Source of the DNA: an uncultured Kangiella sp.
GTDB lineage: Bacteria; Pseudomonadota; Gammaproteobacteria; Enterobacterales; Kangiellaceae
DNA length: 64,000 nt
Direction of reading: 5' to 3'
Assembly: GCA_947503435.1 (NCBI GenBank)
Contig: CANNDL010000006.1
Location: forward strand, 124,001-188,000
The position numbers were made by a program, and so were the translations under genes. The notes beneath the pieces are model-generated. The model had not been told where the DNA came from. It saw nothing but the letters and a program-made list of their open reading frames with translations, and ran no database searches. Shown here piece after piece: positions 27,499 to 36,561 of the stretch. Position 1 is the first letter of the stretch. Each line of letters opens with the position of its first letter.

Positions 27499-29091
27499 AT
27501 GAAAAATGTAAGTAAACTATTGTTTTCAGGTATATCAATTGCTTTTTTAGCCGCCTGTGGTGGTGGCTCAAGCCCGGATACACCAGCACCAACACCTCCT
27601 CCTGTGAGTTCCGGACCGACCTGGACTGCTGGAACTTTCGCGCCAGCAAGTGATTTTGTGGCACGTTGTGAAAATCCTCGCTCTGGAACAGATATTGATG
27701 GCAATCCTTGGCCAGATGCAGCAGGTTCAACTCTAGAAGAAAATTTTTGGTTACGTTCTTGGAGTGATGAAACTTACCTTTGGTACTCTGAAATTGCCGA
27801 TCAAAACCCAGCTGGATTTAGTGATCCTGTGTCTTATTTTAACGTGTTAAAATCTAATGCAGTTACAAACTCGGGTAATCCAAAAGATCAGTTCCACTTT
27901 ACCCAAGATACCGATGATTATCAGCAGCAAGCTTCTACAGGATCTTCAGCAGGTTACGGTTGGAGGCTTCGCTTATTGAGCACTTCGCCACCGCGTAGAG
28001 CAGTTATTGCTTATACTGAACCAAATTCACCAGCAAGTAACGCGAGTGTTACCCGTGGTGCTGAAGTACTTGAAATTGATGGGGTAGATTTAGTCAATGG
28101 CTCTGATGTTAATACACTAAATGCGGGTTTATTCCCCAACGATGGTGAAACTCATGAGTTTGTTATTCAAGATTTAGGTAGCAATACAACCAGAACCATT
28201 AATTTAACCGCAACTACGGTAACTACCGATCCAGTACAAAACGAAAAAGTTTTTGATACGGCAACTGGTAAAGTTGGTTATATGCAGTTTAATACTTTTG
28301 GTACGCGAATTGCTGAGCAAGAACTAATTGATGCATTTGTCGATTTTTCTAATCAAGGCGTACAAGATTTAGTAGTTGATCTTCGTTATAACGGCGGTGG
28401 TTTCTTGTTCATAGCTAGTGAATTAGCTTATATGGTCGCTGGTCCTTCACGAACTAATAATCAAACGTTTGAAACTACCGTATTTAACGACAAAAACCCA
28501 ACTACTAATCCAGTAACGGGTCAAATTCTGCAACCAACGCCTTTTTATAATGGTCCAAGTTCACAAGCAACTGCACCAGGTGGAACTTTACCTGATTTAA
28601 ATTTAAATAGAGTATTTGTGCTTTCGACAGGTTCTACTTGTTCAGCGAGTGAAGCATTTGTTAATGGCCTTCGTGGTATTGACGTTGAAGTTGTACTAAT
28701 TGGTGGTACTACGTGTGGTAAGCCTTATGGCTTCTATCCTACTGACAACTGTGGGACTACATATTTCACCATTCAATTCCGTGGTGAAAATAATAAAGGT
28801 TGGGGCGATTATGCCGATGGTTTTATTCCATCAAGCTCTGACAACGGTGAAGACTTTGTTAATGGATGTACGGTTGCAGATGATTACAATCATTTGTTGG
28901 GTGATCCCGATGAAGCGATGCTAGCGGCCGCTTTAACTTATCAAGCTACGGGCGCATGTCCTGTAACAAAGACTGCGCCAGCAGAGCCAAACCGTTACGA
29001 TTGGACGCAAAATCCTTTGGACTTGCGTAATTCGGAACTATACAAGACTCGAACATTCCACGAGCAGAATCGAATTGATGTGAAATTGTAA
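27499..29091 (+). CDS. S41 family peptidase lipoprotein
   Basis: A 530-residue cell-envelope protease. The lipoprotein signal IAFLAACGGGSS puts the lipidated Cys at about residue 20, followed by a proline/threonine linker. An N-terminal helical domain has LRSWSDETYLWYSEI, a PDZ-like segment (about 165-225; VTRGAEVLEIDGVDLVNG) follows, and the S41 domain has VVDLRYNGGG, the nucleophile loop STGSTCSASEAFVNGL and the lysine in GGTTCGKPYG, so the Ser-Lys pair is kept. Several cysteines in the catalytic domain (STCSAS, TTCGK, DNCGT, NGCTV) suggest disulfides. A terminator with a UUCG loop follows. Confidence 0.9.
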   Translation: MKNVSKLLFSGISIAFLAACGGGSSPDTPAPTPPPVSSGPTWTAGTFAPASDFVARCENPRSGTDIDGNPWPDAAGSTLEENFWLRSWSDETYLWYSEIADQNPAGFSDPVSYFNVLKSNAVTNSGNPKDQFHFTQDTDDYQQQASTGSSAGYGWRLRLLSTSPPRRAVIAYTEPNSPASNASVTRGAEVLEIDGVDLVNGSDVNTLNAGLFPNDGETHEFVIQDLGSNTTRTINLTATTVTTDPVQNEKVFDTATGKVGYMQFNTFGTRIAEQELIDAFVDFSNQGVQDLVVDLRYNGGGFLFIASELAYMVAGPSRTNNQTFETTVFNDKNPTTNPVTGQILQPTPFYNGPSSQATAPGGTLPDLNLNRVFVLSTGSTCSASEAFVNGLRGIDVEVVLIGGTTCGKPYGFYPTDNCGTTYFTIQFRGENNKGWGDYADGFIPSSSDNGEDFVNGCTVADDYNHLLGDPDEAMLAAALTYQATGACPVTKTAPAEPNRYDWTQNPLDLRNSELYKTRTFHEQNRIDVKL

Positions 29092-29100
29092 GGAAATTTA

Positions 29101-29127
29101 AAAAAGGAGCTTCGGCTCCTTTTTTTA
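29101..29127 (+). terminator. Intrinsic terminator with UUCG tetraloop
   Basis: AGGAGC-TTCG-GCTCCT forms a stable hairpin followed by seven T, right after the S41 peptidase stop and with an A-run before it. Confidence 0.92.
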
Positions 29128-29149
29128 TGCAAAGATTTGCTGTAGATGA

Positions 29150-29177
29150 CTTGAAACCAATTCAATAATCCCCAGAT
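29150..29177 (+). promoter_or_regulatory. Sigma-32 (RpoH) heat-shock promoter of htpG
   Basis: CTTGAAA at 29150-29156 and CCCCAGAT at 29170-29177 are separated by 13 bases. This matches the RpoH consensus CTTGAAA-N(11-16)-CCCCATnT with one change. It lies 42 bases before the htpG ATG, exactly where a heat-shock promoter is expected. Confidence 0.85.
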
Positions 29178-29218
29178 AGATTGCAGTTATTTAATCTTAA
29201 TTAAATTGGGGTTCTATT

Positions 29219-31129
29219 ATGTCGGCAACGACTGAAAAACAAACACATTCATTCCAAACTGAAGTAAAACAACTATTGCACTTGATGGTGCATTCTTTAT
29301 ATTCCAATAAAGAAATTTTCTTGCGTGAATTAATCTCTAATGCAGCAGACGCGGCGGATAAGCTAAGATTTAAAGCTTTAGAAAACTCTGAGCTCTATCA
29401 AGGTGATTCTGACCTTAAAATTCGAATTACTACCGATAAAGATGCTAAGACTCTGACTATTTCTGATAATGGCATCGGCATGAATCAAACCGATGTAATT
29501 GAACACTTAGGGACCATCGCAAAATCGGGTACAGCAGATTTTTTGAGCCAGTTAACGGGTGATCAAAAAAAGGATTCTCATCTAATTGGTCAGTTTGGTG
29601 TTGGCTTTTATTCTGCCTTCATTGTGGCGGACAAAGTGACCGTGGTTACTCGCAAAGCAGGTGAACAACCAGACCAAGCTGTTATTTGGGAGTCTGCGGG
29701 AGATGGTGAGTTTACCATTGAAGAAGTTTCTAAAGATAACCGTGGAACCGATATTATTTTGCATTTGAAAGACTCAGAAGAAGAGTTTTTAGAAGATTTT
29801 CGTCTTAAGAACATTATTGGAAAGTACTCTGACCATATTTCTTTGCCAGTAGAAATGTTAAAAGTAGCTGCGCCATCTGAGAATGAAGATGATGCTCCGG
29901 CAGCAAAAGAATTTGAGGCTGTAAATAAAGCGACAGCGCTTTGGACTCGCTCGAAGTCCGATATTTCTGAAGATGAGTACCAAGAGTTTTATAAGCACAT
30001 ATCACATGATTTTCAAGATGCAATCACTTGGTCTCATAATCAAGTAGAAGGCAAGCAAGAATACACCAGTCTACTGTATATTCCGTCAAAAGCGCCTTAT
30101 GACCTTTGGAATCGAGATCGTCAGCGTGGCGTAAAGCTATATGTGCAGCGCGTATTTATCATGGACGATGCGGAGCAATTCTTGCCAATTTACCTACGCT
30201 TCGTTAGAGGTTTATTAGATTCTAATGATTTGCCTTTAAATGTTTCTCGAGAAATCTTGCAGGACTCAGCAACTACGCAATCACTACGAAGTGCAATGGT
30301 AAGCCGTGTACTTAAGATGCTTGAGCAACTTGCTAAAAAAGACAAAGAGAAGTATCAAGAATTTTGGAATGAGTTTGGCCAAGTATTAAAAGAAGGCCCT
30401 GGTGAAGATTTTGCTAATAAAGAGAAAATCGCTAAGTTATTCCGTTTTAGCTCAACTCACTCTGACTCAGATGTACAAAACGTCTCTATTGATGAATACA
30501 TTGAACGGATGAAGCCGGAGCAAGAAAAGATTTATTATATTGCTACAGAAAGCTTCTTAGCGGCTAAGAACAGCCCGCACTTAGAAGTTTTCCGCAAAAA
30601 AGGCGTTGAAGTATTATTGATGTCCGATCGAATTGATGAATGGACCATGTCCCATTTACAAGAGTACTCTGGTAAGCAATTTGTATCGGTGACACAAGGT
30701 GATTTAGATTTAGGCAACCTTGAGGATGCGGAAGATAAAAAAGCACAAGAGAAAGCTTCTGAGGAAAATCAGGGCTTAGTTGAACGTGTTAAATCTGTGC
30801 TCGATGAGCAAGTTAGTGATGTGAAAATTACTATGCGCTTAACGGATACACCTGCTTGTATTGTGGCAGGCGAGGGCGATATGCCACTGCAAATGGTTAA
30901 GATGATGCAAGCTGCCGGTCAGCCAGTGCCAGAAACTAAACCTGTATTTGAAATCAATCCGGAACATGCTTTGATCCAACTGATTGATGGTGAACAGGAT
31001 GAGGCGCAATTTGCTGAGTGGGTGGATGTGTTGTTCAATCAAGCGCAGTTAGCCGAGTCGGGGCAATTAGAAGATCCGGCGAGTTTTGCTAGTAAGCTCA
31101 ATAAGCTATTGTTAAAATTGGCTAAATAG
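29219..31129 (+). CDS. htpG: Molecular chaperone HtpG (Hsp90)
   Basis: A 636-residue bacterial Hsp90, an ATP-driven dimeric chaperone. The N-terminal ATPase has [33 protein letters not shown] and [16 protein letters not shown]; the middle domain has [11 protein letters not shown] and [18 protein letters not shown] with the catalytic-loop arginine; the C-terminal dimerisation domain ends [10 protein letters not shown]. coli HtpG is 624 residues. It stands alone between two terminators and has its own RpoH promoter. Confidence 0.98.
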   Translation: MSATTEKQTHSFQTEVKQLLHLMVHSLYSNKEIFLRELISNAADAADKLRFKALENSELYQGDSDLKIRITTDKDAKTLTISDNGIGMNQTDVIEHLGTIAKSGTADFLSQLTGDQKKDSHLIGQFGVGFYSAFIVADKVTVVTRKAGEQPDQAVIWESAGDGEFTIEEVSKDNRGTDIILHLKDSEEEFLEDFRLKNIIGKYSDHISLPVEMLKVAAPSENEDDAPAAKEFEAVNKATALWTRSKSDISEDEYQEFYKHISHDFQDAITWSHNQVEGKQEYTSLLYIPSKAPYDLWNRDRQRGVKLYVQRVFIMDDAEQFLPIYLRFVRGLLDSNDLPLNVSREILQDSATTQSLRSAMVSRVLKMLEQLAKKDKEKYQEFWNEFGQVLKEGPGEDFANKEKIAKLFRFSSTHSDSDVQNVSIDEYIERMKPEQEKIYYIATESFLAAKNSPHLEVFRKKGVEVLLMSDRIDEWTMSHLQEYSGKQFVSVTQGDLDLGNLEDAEDKKAQEKASEENQGLVERVKSVLDEQVSDVKITMRLTDTPACIVAGEGDMPLQMVKMMQAAGQPVPETKPVFEINPEHALIQLIDGEQDEAQFAEWVDVLFNQAQLAESGQLEDPASFASKLNKLLLKLAK

Positions 31130-31148
31130 TTAAGTTATAAAGCGAAAT

Positions 31149-31184
31149 AAAACCGCCTATGACCTAAGTCTTGGCGGTTTTTTT
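31149..31184 (+). terminator. Intrinsic terminator after htpG
   Basis: AACCGCC pairs with GGCGGTT around a loop that can itself fold (GAC/GTC), followed by seven T and GTAATT, 20 bases after the htpG stop. Confidence 0.88.
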
Positions 31185-31205
31185 GTAATTATTTTTGGTT
31201 TAATA

Positions 31206-31565
31206 ATGATAAAAATATTTAACAGCAAATTTTTCAAAATCCTTTTTGTGGTGGCTTCCTTGGCCATACTTACAGTTTCGTTAATGCCAGGAAAATCACT
31301 ACCAACTAATATAATTTGGTGGGATAAAGCTGGACACTTTATTGCATATTGTGGATTGGCCGGTATTTGCCGATTAGCTTCCAATAAGCGCGCTGATTGG
31401 CAGTTGATTATAGCGGTTATTCTTTTTTCTTTTCTAATCGAGTTGCTACAACAATTAGTGCCAAATCGTTCTTTTGAATGGTATGACTTATTGGCAAATG
31501 GATTGGGGGCTCTAGCCGGTACTCTTATAGCTAAATACCTTAAGCCTTTGATTATTAAAGGCTGA
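31206..31565 (+). CDS. VanZ-like small membrane protein
   Basis: A 119-residue protein with hydrophobic stretches at about 10-26, 37-54, 62-82 and 95-112. WWDKAGHFIAYCGLAGI and the FEWYDLLANGLGALAGTLIA end are typical of VanZ-family proteins, whose role is mostly unknown outside teicoplanin resistance. It starts 21 bases after the htpG terminator and is followed by a 104-base gap before the DinB-like gene. Confidence 0.75.
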   Translation: MIKIFNSKFFKILFVVASLAILTVSLMPGKSLPTNIIWWDKAGHFIAYCGLAGICRLASNKRADWQLIIAVILFSFLIELLQQLVPNRSFEWYDLLANGLGALAGTLIAKYLKPLIIKG

Positions 31566-31669
31566 AATTTGCGTGCTTAATTCAATATTCGCACTTTGAA
31601 TCTTTTTTTGTAATAATTTGGTTGGAAAAGAATCAAACAAACAATAAAAAAGTGTAAGAAGGCTGCAAT

Positions 31670-32191
31670 TTGAAGTTATTACAACAGGCGGTACTGGATA
31701 ATCGATTATTATTGGTGGAGTTAAATCAATTACTATCAAAAATTCAGCAAAGTAATCCCAAAATATACTCTGAAGCAATGCCATTGCTAAATGGTGTGTG
31801 TCTGGGAGGCCACGTAAGGCATATTATTGAGCACTATCAGATTTTCATTAAAGCTTCTCAAGTGAAAACCACAGTCGATTATGACCATCGTGCACGCTGT
31901 ATGCAATGTCAGTCGTCCATAATAATTGCGCAAACAGCTATAGACGAGATCTTACATGATTGGGATGCGATGCCCAAAGAAGATGGCTCCTTAACGGTTT
32001 CGATGATTACCAACCCGGCGCTCACAGATATGGTTTCGAGTTCCAGTGTCCTGCGTGAATTGCAGTTCCTGCAAAGTCATACCGTTCATCATTTGGCTAT
32101 TATGGGAATTGCATTACGTCAATATGGGTTCGATGTGAATGGCGACATCAGTAAGGCGCCTTCAACGTTACAGTTCGAGCTTAATAATTAG
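31670..32191 (+). CDS. DinB-like four-helix protein
   Basis: A 173-residue soluble helical protein. The histidines of a DinB-type metal site are visible in GGHVRHIIEHYQ (His48, His51, His55) and LQSHTVHHLAIM near residue 138. Two cysteines in RARCMQCQSS (about residues 76-81) are a local feature. DinB-family proteins are thiol-dependent or metal-dependent enzymes with no DNA polymerase relation. The start is TTG at 31670 with GAAGG upstream. It precedes the ATP-grasp gene by 8 bases, suggesting an operon. Confidence 0.72.
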   Translation: MKLLQQAVLDNRLLLVELNQLLSKIQQSNPKIYSEAMPLLNGVCLGGHVRHIIEHYQIFIKASQVKTTVDYDHRARCMQCQSSIIIAQTAIDEILHDWDAMPKEDGSLTVSMITNPALTDMVSSSSVLRELQFLQSHTVHHLAIMGIALRQYGFDVNGDISKAPSTLQFELNN

Positions 32192-32199
32192 TATTAAAC

Positions 32200-33234
32200 A
32201 TGACTTTTTATAAGTTCAAATGTTTGGCTAGTGCTCGCTGGCAGCGGCTGATCCGGTGGGAGTTTTGGCCGGTATATCTATTCTATATTCCAATTGTGTT
32301 TTATATTTTATGGTTAGCTGTTAAATATCGTAGTGCAACTCTTTTTAGCATTGCCAACCCCAAGATGGAATACGGCGGTATTTTTGGTGATGATAAATCA
32401 AACACCCTTATTCCTTTGTCTGAAAAATTTCCTCATGCCGTTCCACAAACCTTTTATTTTAAAGAGATAGAACAATCACAAGCGATATTAAAAGATAATA
32501 ACTTTTATCCGGCGGTACTCAAGCCTAACTCCGGTTATCGTGGCACTAACGTCTCTATCGTTAGAAGCGTATCTGAAGCTCAAGATTATTTTAATCAACA
32601 CGATTACCAAGAAACCATTGGGCAAGAGTATATTGAAGGTAAAGAATTTGGGGTTTTTTATATACGAGAGCCTAGTAAAAATCAGGGTTTTATTTACTCT
32701 ATTGTTGAGAAAACCTTTCCTGAGGTTACCGGAAATGGAGTATCTACCTTAGAACAATTAATTTTGAATCATTCACGCGCTACTTTAATGGCGCCAACGT
32801 TTTTAAAGCGCCATCATAAAAGCTTAACAAATGTGCTGGATAATGGTGAGAGACTTAAATTGGTCAATATTGGTAGCCATTGTCGAGGATCGCTATTTTT
32901 AGATGCTAATCATTTAATCAGTAAGAAACTTGAGCAAAAGCTTGATCAATTAACTGGCGCTATACCAGACTTTTATTTTGGACGTTTAGATTTAAGATGC
33001 CCAAGCGCCGAAGCTCTGCAGGCTGGTGAAGATTTGAAGGTCTTGGAAGTTAATGGCGTAACTTCTGAAGCTGCTCATATGTATGATCCTAAGCATTCTC
33101 TCAATTACGCTTATAAGGTGATGTTTAAACAATGGGAATGGGCTTTTAGAATAGGTATGCAAAATCAGCAGAAGGGCAATAAACCAATACCCCTAATCTC
33201 GATTATTAAAAGATGGCTCAACTACAACAAATAG
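32200..33234 (+). CDS. Membrane-anchored ATP-grasp enzyme
   Basis: A 344-residue protein. One hydrophobic segment (about 25-42, FWPVYLFYIPIVFYILWLAV) anchors it. The rest is an ATP-grasp fold: YPAVLKPNSGYRGTNVSIV (ATP-binding lysine and glycine-rich loop, about 106-124), GQEYIEGKEFGVFYI, and the metal-binding GRLDLRC...LKVLEVNGVTSEA. Such enzymes make amide or thioester bonds by way of acyl phosphates (D-Ala-D-Ala ligase is a relative). The substrate is unknown. With an OlsB-like N-acyltransferase and a PlsC-like O-acyltransferase directly downstream, a role in building a modified amino-acid lipid is plausible inference. Confidence 0.78.
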   Translation: MTFYKFKCLASARWQRLIRWEFWPVYLFYIPIVFYILWLAVKYRSATLFSIANPKMEYGGIFGDDKSNTLIPLSEKFPHAVPQTFYFKEIEQSQAILKDNNFYPAVLKPNSGYRGTNVSIVRSVSEAQDYFNQHDYQETIGQEYIEGKEFGVFYIREPSKNQGFIYSIVEKTFPEVTGNGVSTLEQLILNHSRATLMAPTFLKRHHKSLTNVLDNGERLKLVNIGSHCRGSLFLDANHLISKKLEQKLDQLTGAIPDFYFGRLDLRCPSAEALQAGEDLKVLEVNGVTSEAAHMYDPKHSLNYAYKVMFKQWEWAFRIGMQNQQKGNKPIPLISIIKRWLNYNK

Positions 33235-33243
33235 GAGCTTATA

Positions 33244-34020
33244 ATGGCAAAAGGTGTTTCTAGTGAAATTCTAGCAAGTGTAAAAGAAATACCCTGTACA
33301 ATTAGTGCCGGGAAATACACTGTTAAATTAGCCGAGACAGCTGAAGAGTTACAGCAAACACAGGAATTGAGAGCGCGCATATTCTTTAAGCATTTAACGG
33401 ATGAGCAACTTAAATCAGCGGAAACTCGAGACTATTATGCTCACCATTTAATTGTGGTCTATCATTCTGATGAGGGCGATAAAGTGGTTGGTACATTGCG
33501 CCTTATTAATAGTGATTACCTTCCTGAATCACAGAAATTTTATTCAGAAGAATATTTTCAATTTAATGAACTATTAAAAGCCAACCAGCATTGTTTGGAA
33601 CTCAGTCGATTTTGTATCGAAGAAAAATTTCGTAAAGGTTCCATATTATTATTGATATGGAAAAGTGCTATGGCTTATATCAATCACGTGAAGGTTGATA
33701 TGATGTTTGGTATTTCCAGCTTCCCGGGGCAAGATCCTAAAGAGCATGCAGATGTACTGAGCTTATTATATCAAGAATATCTGGCCGATAAAAAAGTGAT
33801 GCCAGAGCCTATTCAAGATGCCCATCCTATTAAAGAGCTCATAATTGATGAGGTAGCAAAAGAACGTCAATTACCCACATTGGTTCGAGGTTATTTGAAG
33901 ATGGGAGGTAAGATTAGCGATCATTATTATATAGACCCTGTGTTTAATACTACGTTTGTATTTCTATATGTTGAGTTTGAAACTTTTAAAAGTTACGTGG
34001 AAAAAAGGGGCAAGGGATAA
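33244..34020 (+). CDS. OlsB-like GNAT-fold N-acyltransferase
   Basis: A 258-residue protein with the extended GNAT fold of ornithine-lipid synthase OlsB and acyl-homoserine-lactone-like synthases: LRARIFFKHL, TRDYYAHHLIVVYH, VVGTLRLINSDYLPESQKFYSEEYF, LELSRFCIEEKFRKG and MMFGISSFPGQDP. OlsB transfers a 3-hydroxyacyl group from ACP to the alpha-amine of ornithine; the amino acceptor here is not known. RBS AGGAGC precedes the ATG, 9 bases after the ATP-grasp stop, and the PlsC-like gene follows 2 bases later, an OlsB-OlsA-like order. Confidence 0.83.
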   Translation: MAKGVSSEILASVKEIPCTISAGKYTVKLAETAEELQQTQELRARIFFKHLTDEQLKSAETRDYYAHHLIVVYHSDEGDKVVGTLRLINSDYLPESQKFYSEEYFQFNELLKANQHCLELSRFCIEEKFRKGSILLLIWKSAMAYINHVKVDMMFGISSFPGQDPKEHADVLSLLYQEYLADKKVMPEPIQDAHPIKELIIDEVAKERQLPTLVRGYLKMGGKISDHYYIDPVFNTTFVFLYVEFETFKSYVEKRGKG

Positions 34021-34022
34021 TT

Positions 34023-34796
34023 TTGCTGTCTTCTTTTTTTGCCACTATTAAAGCACTCTATCGAATATTTGCATTTCTAATTTGGACTGGTTTTTTGTTA
34101 TTCGTTTTCATTTTTGCTATCCCGCTTGGGCATAGGTTAACCATTGCTCGCTTATGGCATAAGGGATGTTTAAGGATATTTGGTATAAAGTTGAAAGTTA
34201 ATGGAACGGTAAGCCAGCAAAAGCCTATGCTATTAGTTGCGAATCATGTTTCCTATCTGGATATCATTGTATTGGGGTCCTTGGTTAAGGCAACTTTTGT
34301 TTCGAAAGCTGAGGTACGCAAATGGCCATTATTTGGCTGGCTCAGCACTTTACAAAATACGGTTTTTATTAATCGCCGTAGCCGAGAAATCAAAGTACAG
34401 CTCAAAGAATTATCTGAACGGGTGGCTAACCACGAAAACCTGATTATATTCCCCGAGGGCACTTCCACTGATGGCAAGACAATTAAGCCTTTTAAATCCA
34501 GCTTGTTTGCTATATGTGATCTACATGCAGAGCTTAAAGTACAAGCCATTGGTATGAAATACCTTAACAAAAATGGAGGGGAGCTTAATCGAAAGGAAAG
34601 AGACCAATATGCTTTTTATGGGAATTTCCCATTCGGAGCTCACTTTTGGTCAATGCTGAAAGGAAGAGGAATTACCGTTGAAGTTGGATTTGCAGAAGTC
34701 ATAGAGTCTAAAGAATTTAAAAACCGTAAAGAGTTAGCCTTGCTGGCCCATCAAGGTTCAATCAGTTTCTTGGAAGAGCCCTCTGAAATAAGATAG
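34023..34796 (+). CDS. PlsC/OlsA-like 1-acyl-sn-glycerol-3-phosphate (or lyso-lipid) O-acyltransferase
   Basis: A 257-residue membrane-associated acyltransferase. After a hydrophobic N-terminus (about 14-38), it has the acyl-acceptor box VANHVSYLDI (HX4D), the FVSKAEVRKWPLFGW block, NTVFINRRSR, and FPEGTSTDG. The start is a TTG at 34023 with AAGGG about 8 bases before. Being 2 bases behind the OlsB-like gene it is best read as the OlsA partner that adds a second acyl chain to the 3-hydroxy group, but a housekeeping PlsC role cannot be excluded. Confidence 0.85.
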   Translation: MLSSFFATIKALYRIFAFLIWTGFLLFVFIFAIPLGHRLTIARLWHKGCLRIFGIKLKVNGTVSQQKPMLLVANHVSYLDIIVLGSLVKATFVSKAEVRKWPLFGWLSTLQNTVFINRRSREIKVQLKELSERVANHENLIIFPEGTSTDGKTIKPFKSSLFAICDLHAELKVQAIGMKYLNKNGGELNRKERDQYAFYGNFPFGAHFWSMLKGRGITVEVGFAEVIESKEFKNRKELALLAHQGSISFLEEPSEIR

Positions 34797-34890
34797 ATAA
34801 AATGTTTTTTTTACTTGAGCTAGGACGTTATTCCAAGTATCTTTAGCGCCATACAAGCTATTTCTTATTATGTTCGTTTAGGAGCCATAA

Positions 34891-35547
<657 letters not shown>

Positions 35548-35568
35548 TAAAGGCTGTTAACCCGAACT

Positions 35569-36561
35569 ATGTCTAAAAAGCAGGGCGTTCTGTTATGTAA
35601 TCTAGGAACGCCTGATGCGGCTACACCGCAAGCTGTTCGTAAATACCTTTCTCAATTTTTGCATGACAAGCGGGTAGTCTCTATACCTAGAGTCATTTGG
35701 TGCCCAATTTTACATGGGATTATCTTAAGAACACGCCCCCAGAAGGTTGCTAAGCTTTATCAAGCGATTTGGACTGATAATGGCTCTCCTTTGATGGTAT
35801 ACAGTCAGGCGCAACGAAAAGCGCTGCAGGTACGACTGGATAAAGATGCAGAAATATATGATTCTCAATCATATATTCCCGTTGAGCTAGCAATGACTTA
35901 CGGCAACCCATCCATTCCTAAAGCGCTAGCGTCATTAGAAGCCCAGGGCTGTGAGCGTATTATTGTTTTGCCTTTGTACCCTCAATATTCTTCAGCAACT
36001 AATGCTGCAGTGTTTGACCAAATCAATAAGTTCTATAAGACAAAATATTCTGTTCCAGAATTGTCTTATGTTAATGGCTATCATGATCATCCTTTATATA
36101 TCAAAGCTTTATCGAATTCTATTAAAGCTTATTGGCATAAAAATGGTCAGGCAACCAAGCTATTGTTTTCTTATCACGGAGTACCGGAACGCTTCTCTAA
36201 GAATGGCGACCCCTATGAAAAACAATGTCATGAAACGACTCAAGCGGTTGTTAGAGAATTAGGCTTAGACTCCCAACAATACCAAATAGCTTTTCAATCC
36301 AGGTTTGGGAAAGAAGAGTGGATAAAGCCTTATACTGAAGCAACTTTAAAGTCGTGGGGAGAGATCGGCTTAGATTTGGTCCAAGTTATTAGTCCTGCTT
36401 TCGCATCTGATTGTTTGGAAACCCTGGAAGAGTTAGCGATACAAAACAAGCAATCCTTTATTGAAGCCGGTGGCAAGCAATATGATTATATTCCTGCCTT
36501 AAATGATTCTTCTGATCATATTGATTTGCTGTTTGATCTGCTTAAAAGCCAATTAAATTAG
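35569..36561 (+). CDS. hemH: Ferrochelatase
   Basis: A 330-residue enzyme inserting ferrous iron into protoporphyrin IX, the last step of heme synthesis. Diagnostic are GVLLCNLGTPDAATP at the N-terminus, LPLYPQYSSATNAA, FSYHGVPERFSKNGDPYEKQC with the catalytic histidine, and VISPAFASDCLETLEEL near the C-terminus. Its TAG stop overlaps the GTG start of the helicase gene by one base, so the two are translationally coupled. Confidence 0.97.
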   Translation: MSKKQGVLLCNLGTPDAATPQAVRKYLSQFLHDKRVVSIPRVIWCPILHGIILRTRPQKVAKLYQAIWTDNGSPLMVYSQAQRKALQVRLDKDAEIYDSQSYIPVELAMTYGNPSIPKALASLEAQGCERIIVLPLYPQYSSATNAAVFDQINKFYKTKYSVPELSYVNGYHDHPLYIKALSNSIKAYWHKNGQATKLLFSYHGVPERFSKNGDPYEKQCHETTQAVVRELGLDSQQYQIAFQSRFGKEEWIKPYTEATLKSWGEIGLDLVQVISPAFASDCLETLEELAIQNKQSFIEAGGKQYDYIPALNDSSDHIDLLFDLLKSQLN

